A stretch of 64,000 bases of DNA from Breoghania corrubedonensis (GTDB taxonomy: Bacteria; Pseudomonadota; Alphaproteobacteria; Rhizobiales; Stappiaceae). Position numbers and translations under genes: made by a program. Below the pieces are notes generated by a model, which saw only the letters and a program-made list of their open reading frames with translations, was not told the origin of the DNA and did no database searches. The stretch spans positions 1,370,078 through 1,434,077 of the forward strand of contig NZ_QAYG01000001.1 in the NCBI RefSeq assembly GCF_003053845.1, in the 5' to 3' direction. The first letter of the stretch is position 1. Every line of letters starts with the position of its first letter. This document shows positions 33,771 through 42,090 of the stretch, in pieces.

Positions 33771-33849
33771 GCCCATCGAAGGGCATCAGCAACGCCGCTG
33801 ACCGGACAGGCTTTCCACTGAGAAGCCTGTGCCGGCAGCGGCTTTTTTT
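33771..33849 (+). promoter_or_regulatory. NasT-responsive leader: ANTAR hairpin, antiterminator and terminator
   Basis: Hairpin P1 is GCCC-ATCGAA-GGGC at 33771-33784. Its hexaloop has A at position 1 and G at position 4, the ANTAR-RNA signature. Hairpin P2 is ACAGGCTT (33806-33813) paired with AAGCCTGT (33823-33830), with ACTGAG inside the loop. The 3' arm of P2 is also the 5' arm of a terminator hairpin (33823-33844) followed by TTTTTTT at 33843-33849. The two structures exclude each other. NasT binding to P1-P2 would keep the terminator from forming. Confidence 0.75.
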
Positions 33850-33916
33850 GTGCTTGCGACCGCCCGCCTGGCCTCACCGGCCCGATGGGCTCTCGTGGAT
33901 CAAGGGAGAGGGGATC

Positions 33917-35350
33917 ATGACGGCCAACAAGGACGATACCTGGAAATGCGTTTCGCGGCGCGGCGCTCTGGCGCTGATGACGGGAACGCTGGCGGCAGGT
34001 GCTGCGGCGCTGGGCCCGTTTGCCGGCGCAACGCCGGCGCGCGCTGAAATGCTCGACGTGGAAAAGGACGAGCTGAAATTCGGCTTCATCAAGCTCACCG
34101 ACATGGCACCGCTGGCGATCGCCTACGAAAAGCACTTCTTCGAGGATGAAGGCCTCTACGTGACGCTGGAGCCGCAGGCGAACTGGAAGGTCCTGCTCGA
34201 CCGAGTGATCACCGGCGAGCTCGACGGAGCGCACATGCTGGCCGGTCAGCCGCTCGCGGCCACCATCGGCTTCGGCACCAAGGCGCATATCATCACCCCG
34301 TTCTCCATGGACCTGAACGGCAACGGCATCACCGTCTCCAACGAGGTCTGGGCGATGATGAAGCCGCATCTTCAAATGGGCGCCGACGGCAGGCCGGTGC
34401 ACCCGATCAAGGCCGATGCGCTGAAACCGGTCATCAAGTCGTTCAAGGACCAGGGCAAGCCCTTCAACATGGGCATGGTGTTTCCGGTCTCGACCCACAA
34501 TTACGAGTTGCGCTACTGGCTGGCGGCCGGTGGCATCAACCCGGGCTACTATTCGACGACCGACATTTCCGGCCAGATCCAGGCCGATGCGCTGCTCTCC
34601 GTGACGCCGCCACCGCAGATGCCATCGACGCTGGAGGCCGGCACCATCTCCGGTTACTGCGTCGGCGAGCCGTGGAACCAGCAGGCCGTCTTCAAGGGTA
34701 TCGGCGTGCCGGTGATCACCGACTACGAGATCTGGAAGAACAATCCGGAGAAGGTCTTCGGCATCACGGCCGAATTCGCCGAGAAATATCCCAACACCAC
34801 TCTGGCTCTGACCAAGGCGCTGATCCGCGCCGCACGCTGGCTCGACGAGAACGACAACGCCAACCGCGCCGAAGCTGTCGAAATCCTGTCGCGGTCCGAA
34901 TATGTCGGTGCGGACGCCGAAGTCATCGCCAATTCGATGACCGGCACCTTCGAATACGAGAAGGGCGACAAGCGCGACGTTCCCGATTTCAACGTCTTCT
35001 ACCGCTACTACGCCACCTATCCCTACTATTCGGACGCCGTTTGGTACCTGACCCAGATGCGGCGTTGGGGCCAGATCGCGCAGCCCAGGGACGACGCCTG
35101 GTACGCCGACACGGCCGCCAAGGTCTACCGGCCGGACATCTACCTCAAGGCCGCGAAGATGCTGGTCGAGGAAGGGCTGGTCAAGGATGACGAGTTCCCC
35201 TGGGAGAGCGACGGTTACCGCGCGCCGCAGACCGAGTTCATCGACAACGTCACCTATGACGGTCGCAAGCCCAACGACTACCTGAAATCCTTCCCGATCG
35301 GCCTCAAGGGCGAGCAGACGATCGACGGCACCGACGTGGTCGGCGGCTGA
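33917..35350 (+). CDS. nrtA: NrtA nitrate ABC transporter substrate-binding protein
   Basis: 477 residues from ATG at 33917, with GGGAGAGGGG upstream. A twin-arginine-like leader ([13 protein letters not shown], then an Ala/Gly-rich core ending ATPARA) indicates export to the periplasm by the Tat route. The mature part has family motifs [38 protein letters not shown] and [13 protein letters not shown]. It binds nitrate or nitrite and delivers it to NrtB. First gene of the long transcript controlled by the leader. A GC-rich inverted repeat follows its stop. Confidence 0.95.
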   Translation: MTANKDDTWKCVSRRGALALMTGTLAAGAAALGPFAGATPARAEMLDVEKDELKFGFIKLTDMAPLAIAYEKHFFEDEGLYVTLEPQANWKVLLDRVITGELDGAHMLAGQPLAATIGFGTKAHIITPFSMDLNGNGITVSNEVWAMMKPHLQMGADGRPVHPIKADALKPVIKSFKDQGKPFNMGMVFPVSTHNYELRYWLAAGGINPGYYSTTDISGQIQADALLSVTPPPQMPSTLEAGTISGYCVGEPWNQQAVFKGIGVPVITDYEIWKNNPEKVFGITAEFAEKYPNTTLALTKALIRAARWLDENDNANRAEAVEILSRSEYVGADAEVIANSMTGTFEYEKGDKRDVPDFNVFYRYYATYPYYSDAVWYLTQMRRWGQIAQPRDDAWYADTAAKVYRPDIYLKAAKMLVEEGLVKDDEFPWESDGYRAPQTEFIDNVTYDGRKPNDYLKSFPIGLKGEQTIDGTDVVGG

Positions 35351-35407
35351 CGCGCCGCGCCGCGCTTCAGCGCGCCGCTTCCTTCCCGCGCAAACGGAAA
35401 TGGGATC

Positions 35408-36499
35408 ATGACGACGACATTCGATGACGCCGCCGATGATGTGCTTGCGGTCCGCAAGCGAATACGCCGCGAACGATGGCTTTCCCGCATCAACCGGGTG
35501 TCCGGCACGCTCGACGTGTTCGGGCTCGGATGGCTGGCGCCTCTGGCGAAGATGGCGGCGGGCGACAGCCCGAAGGCGCAAGGCCGTGCGCTGTGGCAAC
35601 AGCTGGTCATGCCGCTCATCGGCATTCTGGCCTTTCTGGCCCTGTGGGCGACATTCGCCCCGATGGTCCAGACCTCGCTCGGCGCCATTCCGGGGCCGGT
35701 CGCGGTATGGGGACAGGCGGTCAACCTTTATGAGGACCATCTGGCCGAACGCGAGAAGGCCGACGCCTTCCACGAACGGCAGAAGGTGCGCAACGACAAG
35801 CTGGCCGCCGCCGGCAAGACCGACCGGATCAAGTGGCGCGATTACACCGGCAAGCCGACCTATCTCGACCAGATCCTGACCAGTCTGAAGACGGTGCTGC
35901 TCGGCTTCGTGATCGCCACCGTGATCGCGGTACCGCTGGGCGTTCTCAGCGGTCTTTCAAAGGGGTTTGCCGGGGCGGTCAATCCCCTCATCCAGATCTT
36001 CAAGCCGGTCTCACCGCTCGCCTGGCTGCCGATCGTCACCATGGTGGTCTCGGCGGTCTATCTCGACCCCACCGACACGCTGCCGAAGTCGCTGATCGTC
36101 TCCGCCGTCACCGTCACGCTGTGCTCGCTGTGGCCGACGCTGATCAATACCGCACTGGGTGTCGCCTCGATCGACAAGGACCTGATGAATGTCGGCCGCG
36201 TTCTGCAGCTGCCCACGACCCGGACGCTGACCAAACTCATCCTTCCCTCCGCCCTGCCGCTGATCTTCACCGGGCTGCGGCTGTCTCTGGGGGTGGGCTG
36301 GATGGTGCTGATCGCGGCGGAGATGCTGGCGCAGAACCCGGGGCTGGGAAAGTTCGTCTGGGACGAGTTCCAGAACGGGTCGTCGGATTCGCTCGCCCGC
36401 ATCATCGTCGCGGTCCTGACCATCGGCATCATCGGGTTCCTGCTCGACCGGTTGATGTACGCGCTGCAGGCCGCCTTCACCTACCAGGCGAACCGGTAG
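35408..36499 (+). CDS. nrtB: NrtB nitrate ABC transporter permease
   Basis: 363 residues. A charged cytoplasmic N-terminus ([18 protein letters not shown]) is followed by about six membrane segments. The BPD_transp_1 fold ([33 protein letters not shown]) and the ATPase-contact loop [16 protein letters not shown] are present. It is longer at the N-terminus than cyanobacterial NrtB, with an extra helix and a Lys/Glu-rich loop before the conserved permease core. Inner membrane channel of the nitrate importer. It lies 57 bases after nrtA and 20 bases before the ATPase gene. Confidence 0.94.
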   Translation: MTTTFDDAADDVLAVRKRIRRERWLSRINRVSGTLDVFGLGWLAPLAKMAAGDSPKAQGRALWQQLVMPLIGILAFLALWATFAPMVQTSLGAIPGPVAVWGQAVNLYEDHLAEREKADAFHERQKVRNDKLAAAGKTDRIKWRDYTGKPTYLDQILTSLKTVLLGFVIATVIAVPLGVLSGLSKGFAGAVNPLIQIFKPVSPLAWLPIVTMVVSAVYLDPTDTLPKSLIVSAVTVTLCSLWPTLINTALGVASIDKDLMNVGRVLQLPTTRTLTKLILPSALPLIFTGLRLSLGVGWMVLIAAEMLAQNPGLGKFVWDEFQNGSSDSLARIIVAVLTIGIIGFLLDRLMYALQAAFTYQANR

Positions 36500-36519
36500 G
36501 GACCGGCGGGAGGATGATT

Positions 36520-38268
36520 ATGCCGCTTCTCAAGATCAACGGACTGTCGAAGGCCTATGGGTCCGACACCAACCGCAATGTCGTCCTCAGGGACGTCAAC
36601 CTTGCGGTGGAAGAGGGCGAGTTCGTCGCCATCCTCGGCTTTTCCGGCACCGGCAAGACGACGCTGATCTCGGCAATCGCGGGGCTGATCGCGCCGGACG
36701 AGGGTGAGATCGTGTTTCGCGACAAGCCCGTCATGGGCCCGGCGCCGGAGCGGGGCGTTGTCTTCCAGAACTATTCGCTGCTGCCGTGGCTGACGGTCGC
36801 CGGCAACGTCGCTCTCGCCGTCGATCAGGTTTTCAGGCGCGAGAAGAAGACGCAACGGCGCGCGCGCGTTGCCGGCGTCATCGACATGGTCGGTCTGTCC
36901 CACGCCAGCGAACGCCGGCCGGCGGAGCTTTCCGGCGGCATGCGCCAGCGCGTGGCGGTCGCCCGTGCCCTTGCCATGAGTCCGCAGATGCTGCTGCTCG
37001 ACGAACCCCTGTCAGCGCTCGATGCGCTGACGCGCGCCAAGCTCCAGGACGAGATCGAACGGATCTGGGAGGCGGACAAGAAGACCGTGATCCTGATCAC
37101 CAACGATGTCGACGAGGCGATCCTGCTCGCCGACCGCATCATTCCGCTCGATCCGTCCACCCTCCCCGGGGAAGGCGCGACGCTCGGACAGGAGTTCAAG
37201 GTGGACCTGCCGCGTCCACGTGATCGCGGCGCCGTCAATCGCGATCCGGCCTTCAAGCAGCTTCGCGGCGAGATCACCCGCTACCTGATGCAGGTGGGCG
37301 CCAACAGCGCCGCCTTGCAGGAAAACGATGCCGTGCTGCCCGATGTCGTGCCGATCCGGCGCAGGCAGGGTCCACCGGCCGCATGGGCGGCGGCGGCAAA
37401 GTCGCCGATCGAGGAGCGCTACGTCGAATTCTATGATGTCTCCAAGGTCTACCCGACACCGAAGGGCCCGCTCACCGTTGTGGATGGGTTCGAGCTGAAG
37501 ATGCGCCAGGGCGAGTTCGTCTCGCTGATCGGCCACTCCGGCTGCGGAAAATCCACGGTGCTCTCCATGATCGCAGGTCTCAACGAGATTTCGGACGGTG
37601 GCATCGTGCTCGACGGGCGAGAGATCGACCGGGCGGGGCCCGACCGGGCCGTCGTCTTCCAGGCGCCATCGCTGATGCCATGGCTTTCGGCGCGCGACAA
37701 TGTTGGGCTCGGCGTCGACCGGGTGTTTCCGCATGCCTCCAGGACGGAGCGCAACGACATCGTCGAATACTACCTCGCGCGCGTGGGACTGGGCGACGCG
37801 ATGGACAAGGCGGCGGTCGAGCTGTCGAACGGCATGAAGCAGCGCGTCGGCATCGCCCGCGCCTTCGCGCTCAGTCCCAAGCTGCTGCTGCTCGACGAGC
37901 CCTTCGGCATGCTCGACAGCCTGACGCGCTGGGAGCTGCAGGACGTGCTGATGGAGGTCTGGCAACGCACGCAGGTCACTGCGATCTGCGTCACCCACGA
38001 TGTCGACGAGGCAATCCTGCTCGCCGACCGCGTGGTGATGATGTCGAACGGCCCGAATGCCCGTGTCGGAAACATCATGGAGGTGAACCTGCCGCGTCCG
38101 CGCACCCGCAAGGACCTGCTCGAACACGCCGACTACTACGCCTACCGCGAGGAGCTGCTGGAATTCCTGGAAGCCTATGAGGGCGGGGCCAATCCGACGC
38201 CCGAACAGATCGCCTCGATCCAGCAAAAACGCACCACCCGCCAGCGCGCTGTCGAAGCCGCGGAATAG
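36520..38268 (+). CDS. Fused tandem nitrate ABC transporter ATPase (NrtC/NrtD-type)
   Basis: 582 residues. ATG 36520 has better spacing from GGGAGG than the ATG at 36514. Two complete ATP-binding cassettes are in one chain. NBD1 has Walker [10 protein letters not shown], signature LSGGMRQRV and Walker [15 protein letters not shown]2 (from about residue 300) has Walker [10 protein letters not shown], signature LSNGMKQRV and [14 protein letters not shown]1 has asparagine (N195 in [10 protein letters not shown]) where the H-loop histidine belongs, while NBD2 keeps it (VTHDVDEA), so the two ATP sites are probably unequal. It has no NrtC-style binding-protein domain. Confidence 0.93.
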   Translation: MPLLKINGLSKAYGSDTNRNVVLRDVNLAVEEGEFVAILGFSGTGKTTLISAIAGLIAPDEGEIVFRDKPVMGPAPERGVVFQNYSLLPWLTVAGNVALAVDQVFRREKKTQRRARVAGVIDMVGLSHASERRPAELSGGMRQRVAVARALAMSPQMLLLDEPLSALDALTRAKLQDEIERIWEADKKTVILITNDVDEAILLADRIIPLDPSTLPGEGATLGQEFKVDLPRPRDRGAVNRDPAFKQLRGEITRYLMQVGANSAALQENDAVLPDVVPIRRRQGPPAAWAAAAKSPIEERYVEFYDVSKVYPTPKGPLTVVDGFELKMRQGEFVSLIGHSGCGKSTVLSMIAGLNEISDGGIVLDGREIDRAGPDRAVVFQAPSLMPWLSARDNVGLGVDRVFPHASRTERNDIVEYYLARVGLGDAMDKAAVELSNGMKQRVGIARAFALSPKLLLLDEPFGMLDSLTRWELQDVLMEVWQRTQVTAICVTHDVDEAILLADRVVMMSNGPNARVGNIMEVNLPRPRTRKDLLEHADYYAYREELLEFLEAYEGGANPTPEQIASIQQKRTTRQRAVEAAE

Positions 38269-38297
38269 CATTGGCAATGGCACCACTGGAGCCCGTC

Positions 38298-40763
38298 ATG
38301 GACCACAACGTGCAACGCGAGAAACTGGTCATCATCGGCAATGGCATGGCGCCGGGCCGCATGCTGGAACATCTGTTCGAACAGGCACCCGAGCGATATG
38401 ACATCACCATCTTCAACGCCGAGCCCCGGGTCAACTACGACCGCATCATGCTCTCGCCGGTGCTGTCGGGGGAGAAGACCTTCGATGACATCGTCATCCA
38501 TGGCGACGGCTGGTACGCCGAGCGCGGCGTCATGCTCTACAAGGGCCACCGCATCTCTGAAATCGACGTAAAGGCGAAGACGGTGCGTTCGCATGTCGGC
38601 GAAGTCGCCTCCTACGACAAGCTCGTCATCGCGATAGGTTCCGCGCCGTTCATCATCCCGATCCCGGGCAAGGACCTGCCGGGCGTGCTGACCTATCGCG
38701 ATCTCGACGATGTCGACGCCATGCTGCTGGCCTGCCAGTCGCGCGGCAGGGCGGTCGTCATCGGTGGCGGCCTTCTGGGGCTCGAGGCGGCGGCGGGGCT
38801 GAAGCAGCGTGGCATGGACGTGACCGTTCTCCACCTCATGCCGACGCTGATGGAACGCCAGCTCGATCCCTCAGCCGGCTATCTGCTGCAGAAGGAGCTG
38901 GAGAGCCGGGGCATCAAGGTCGTCACCAAGGCGAACACGAAACAGATCGTCGGGGCGGAAAAGGTCGAGGGCGTGGAGCTGGAGGACGGAACCGTCATCC
39001 CCGCTTCGCTCGTGGTGATGGCGGTCGGCATCCGCCCGAACACCTCGATCGCCAGGGAGGCGGGGCTTAAGATCAACCGCGGCATCGTCGTCGACGACCG
39101 AATGAGGACCTCCGATCCTCATATCTATTCACTCGGCGAATGCGCGGAAGTGGACGGCCAGGTCTACGGGCTCGTGGCGCCGCTCTACCAGATGGCGGAG
39201 GTTCTGGCCGGCGAGCTTTCCGCCAACCCGGGCCCGGGTTTCGCCGACGTGGCCACGCCGACAAAACTGAAGGTCACGGGCATCAACCTCTATTCGGTGG
39301 GCGATTTCGCCGAGGGTGACGGCCGCGACGAGATCGTCTTCCGCGATGCCGCCGCCGGCATCTACAAACGCCTCGTGCTCAGCGACGACAGGGTGATCGG
39401 CGCGGTTCTCTATGGAGATACCGCCGATGGCGCGTGGTTCTTCGACCTGATGAAAAAGCAGCAGCCGGTGACCGAGATGCGCGAGACGCTGATCTTCGGC
39501 CCTGCCTATGCCGGAGGATCGCCGCTCGACCCTACGGCGGCCGTTGCAGCCTTGCCGGATGATGCGGAGATCTGCGGCTGCAACGGCGTCTGCAAGGGCA
39601 AGATCACCGCCGCGATCACCGACAAGGGACTAACGAGCGTCGACGGCGTGCGCGCCCACACCAAGGCGTCCGCCTCGTGCGGCACATGCACCGGACTTGT
39701 CGAACAGCTCCTGTCGCTAACGCTCGGCGATGCCTACAACCCGGCCGCGATAACGCCGATGTGCGGCTGCACCTATCTCGGCCACGACGAGGTGCGCCGG
39801 CTCATCAGATCCAAGGAGCTGAAATCCATTCCGGCCGTGATGCAGGAGCTTGGCTGGAAGTCGTCCGGGGGATGCGCCAGGTGCCGACCGGCACTCAACT
39901 ACTATCTGGTGTGCGACTGGCCGCAGGACTACGCCGACGACTACCAGTCCCGTTTCATCAACGAACGCGTTCACGCCAACATCCAGAAGGACGGCACCTA
40001 TTCCGTCGTCCCGCGCATGTGGGGCGGCATGACCTCGGCCAAGGAGTTGAGAGCCATCGCCGACGTGGTCGAGAAGTTCGACATCCCGGCCGTGAAGTGC
40101 ACCGGCGGCCAGCGCATCGACATGCTGGGGGTGAAGAAGGAAGACCTTCCCGCCGTGTGGGCCGATCTGGGCAAGGCCGGCTTCGTTTCGGGGCAGGCCT
40201 ATGCCAAGGGGCTGCGCACGGTGAAGACCTGCGTCGGCACGGACTGGTGCCGCTTCGGCACACAGGATTCCACCGGTCTCGGTATCCGGCTGGAGAAATT
40301 CATGTGGGGCTCGTGGACGCCGGCAAAGGTCAAGCTCGCGGTTTCGGGCTGCCCTCGCAATTGCGCGGAGGCGACCTGCAAGGATGTCGGCGTCATCTGC
40401 GTGGACAGCGGCTACGAGATCCATTTCGCGGGCGCGGCCGGCCTCGACATCAAGGGCACGGAGATTCTCGGCCATGTCGCCAGCGAGGACGCGGTGCTCG
40501 AACATGTCGTCGCGCTCGTCCAGATGTACCGCGAGCAGGGTCACTATCTGGAGCGCATCTACAAGTGGGCCAAACGCATCGGCCTCGACGAGATCCGCAC
40601 CCGGATCATGGACGATGCGGAGCGCCGCGAGGCGTATTTCGATCGTTTCGTCTTCTCCCAGAAATTCGCCCAGGTCGACCCGTGGTCGGAGCGCGTCTCC
40701 GGCAAGGACAAACATGAGTTCAAGCCGATGGCGACGATCGAACTGACGGAGGCTGCCGAATGA
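38298..40763 (+). CDS. nirB: Assimilatory nitrite reductase [NAD(P)H] large subunit
   Basis: 821 residues from ATG 38298 (GGAG 7 bases upstream); earlier in-frame starts at 38271/38277 add up to 9 residues. Order: FAD-binding (LVIIGNGMAPGRMLEHL), NAD-binding (VVIGGGLLGLEAA), BFD-like [2Fe-2S] domain (CGCNGVCKGK, CGTCTGL), and a second cysteine-rich segment (MCGCTYLG, GGCARC). The sirohaem/[4Fe-4S] domain has TCVGTDWCRFG and SGCPRNCAEA. It reduces nitrite to ammonium in the cytoplasm with NirD. Its stop overlaps the nirD start (ATGA). Confidence 0.96.
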   Translation: MDHNVQREKLVIIGNGMAPGRMLEHLFEQAPERYDITIFNAEPRVNYDRIMLSPVLSGEKTFDDIVIHGDGWYAERGVMLYKGHRISEIDVKAKTVRSHVGEVASYDKLVIAIGSAPFIIPIPGKDLPGVLTYRDLDDVDAMLLACQSRGRAVVIGGGLLGLEAAAGLKQRGMDVTVLHLMPTLMERQLDPSAGYLLQKELESRGIKVVTKANTKQIVGAEKVEGVELEDGTVIPASLVVMAVGIRPNTSIAREAGLKINRGIVVDDRMRTSDPHIYSLGECAEVDGQVYGLVAPLYQMAEVLAGELSANPGPGFADVATPTKLKVTGINLYSVGDFAEGDGRDEIVFRDAAAGIYKRLVLSDDRVIGAVLYGDTADGAWFFDLMKKQQPVTEMRETLIFGPAYAGGSPLDPTAAVAALPDDAEICGCNGVCKGKITAAITDKGLTSVDGVRAHTKASASCGTCTGLVEQLLSLTLGDAYNPAAITPMCGCTYLGHDEVRRLIRSKELKSIPAVMQELGWKSSGGCARCRPALNYYLVCDWPQDYADDYQSRFINERVHANIQKDGTYSVVPRMWGGMTSAKELRAIADVVEKFDIPAVKCTGGQRIDMLGVKKEDLPAVWADLGKAGFVSGQAYAKGLRTVKTCVGTDWCRFGTQDSTGLGIRLEKFMWGSWTPAKVKLAVSGCPRNCAEATCKDVGVICVDSGYEIHFAGAAGLDIKGTEILGHVASEDAVLEHVVALVQMYREQGHYLERIYKWAKRIGLDEIRTRIMDDAERREAYFDRFVFSQKFAQVDPWSERVSGKDKHEFKPMATIELTEAAE

Positions 40764-41101
40764 ACGCCGATATCGCCAACTGGACGCGGATCGGCGTCCT
40801 TGACGACATTCCGCGCCAGGGCTCCCGCAAGGTGCGCGCCGGCGCGATGACCATCGCGGTTTTCCGCAACGCGGACGACCGCGTCTTCGCGCTCGAAGAC
40901 AAATGCCCGCACAAGAACGGGCCGCTCAGCCAGGGGATCGTGCATGGCGATTGCGTCACCTGTCCCCTGCACAATTGGGTGATCTCGCTTGAAACCGGCA
41001 TGGCCCAAGGTGCCGATGAAGGGGAGACGCCCGCCTTCCGCGTCCGGCTCGACGGACAGGACATCTACCTCGATCTCTCCACCAATCTCGCCGCCGTTTA
41101 G
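40760..41101 (+). CDS. nirD: Nitrite reductase small subunit, Rieske-type
   Basis: 113 residues, a normal NirD length. The Rieske-like iron-sulfur ligands are present as C-x-H in DKCPHKNGP and C-x2-H in VTCPLHNW, so this version should carry a [2Fe-2S] cluster; many enterobacterial NirD proteins have lost these residues. It pairs with NirB to reduce nitrite. The start overlaps the end of nirB by 4 bases, giving coupled translation. Confidence 0.94.
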   Translation: MNADIANWTRIGVLDDIPRQGSRKVRAGAMTIAVFRNADDRVFALEDKCPHKNGPLSQGIVHGDCVTCPLHNWVISLETGMAQGADEGETPAFRVRLDGQDIYLDLSTNLAAV

Positions 41102-41129
41102 GCCCCGTCACGGGGGAAAGGACCGAAGC

Positions 41130-41978
41130 ATGTCTTATGTCACGCCCAAGGACTTCGCCACGCAGATGATCGATGCGGGTGAATCCAAGATCTTCATGTC
41201 CACCAAGGACACTCTGATCCGCGCCTACATGGCCGGAGCCATCCTGGCGCTGGCGGCCGCTTTCGCCGTCACCATCGCGGTGCAGACCGGCGAGTTTCTG
41301 ATCGGCGCGATCCTGTTTCCGGTCGGCTTCTGCATGATCTACCTGATGGGCTTCGATCTTCTGACGGGCGTCTTCACGCTGTGCCCGCTGGCCCTCATCG
41401 ACAGGCGGCCGGGCGTGACGGTAGGGGGCATCCTGCGCAACTGGGGGCTGGTGTTCGTCGGAAACTTCGCCGGTGCCATGACCGTCGCGGTCTTCATGGC
41501 GATCATCTTCACCTTCGGTTTTTCCGAAGCCCCGAATGCCGTCGGTCAGAAGATCGGCCACATCGGCGAAGGCCGCACCATTGGCTATGCCGCGCACGGC
41601 CTGCCCGGCATGCTGACCCTCTTCATCCGCGCCGTCATGTGCAACTGGATGGTCTCCACCGGGGTGGTCTCGGCGATGATGTCGAATAGCGTTTCCGGCA
41701 AGGTCATCGCCATGTGGATGCCGATCCTGGTGTTTTTCTACATGGGCTTCGAGCACTCGGTGGTGAACATGTTCCTGTTTCCCTCCGGCATCATGCTCGG
41801 TGGCCAGTTCACCTGGCTCGACTACCTTCTGTGGAACGAGATCCCCACCGTACTCGGCAATCTCGTCGGCGGGCTGACCTTCGTCGGCGCGATGATTTAC
41901 GCCACCCATTACAAGACGTCACCCAAGCGCACACCGATCGTCTCCGAGAAGTCGGGCGTGATGGCCGCCGCCGAATAG
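41130..41978 (+). CDS. Formate/nitrite transporter family channel (NirC-like)
   Basis: 282 residues from MSYVTPKDFATQM, preceded by a GGGGGAAAGG tract. The FNT-family sequence has six hydrophobic segments and the repeats LMGFDLLTGVFTL, RNWGLVFVGNFAGA and MCNWMVSTG. A conserved histidine is near GFEHSVVNMF. FNT proteins are pentameric channels for nitrite or formate. Its position between nirD and nasA indicates nitrite exchange for the assimilation pathway. It is not a NasA/NarK-type nitrate permease; nitrate uptake here uses NrtABC. Confidence 0.92.
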   Translation: MSYVTPKDFATQMIDAGESKIFMSTKDTLIRAYMAGAILALAAAFAVTIAVQTGEFLIGAILFPVGFCMIYLMGFDLLTGVFTLCPLALIDRRPGVTVGGILRNWGLVFVGNFAGAMTVAVFMAIIFTFGFSEAPNAVGQKIGHIGEGRTIGYAAHGLPGMLTLFIRAVMCNWMVSTGVVSAMMSNSVSGKVIAMWMPILVFFYMGFEHSVVNMFLFPSGIMLGGQFTWLDYLLWNEIPTVLGNLVGGLTFVGAMIYATHYKTSPKRTPIVSEKSGVMAAAE

Positions 41979-42090
41979 AGCGGACGGACCAGACAGCGCA
42001 TCTCCCCGCCGGCTTGTGCGGCGGGGAGCAGAGAACACGCTCGCGGGAGAGCCTGATGAAGGTGACGCTGACAGCGGCGGAAGGCCGGCC

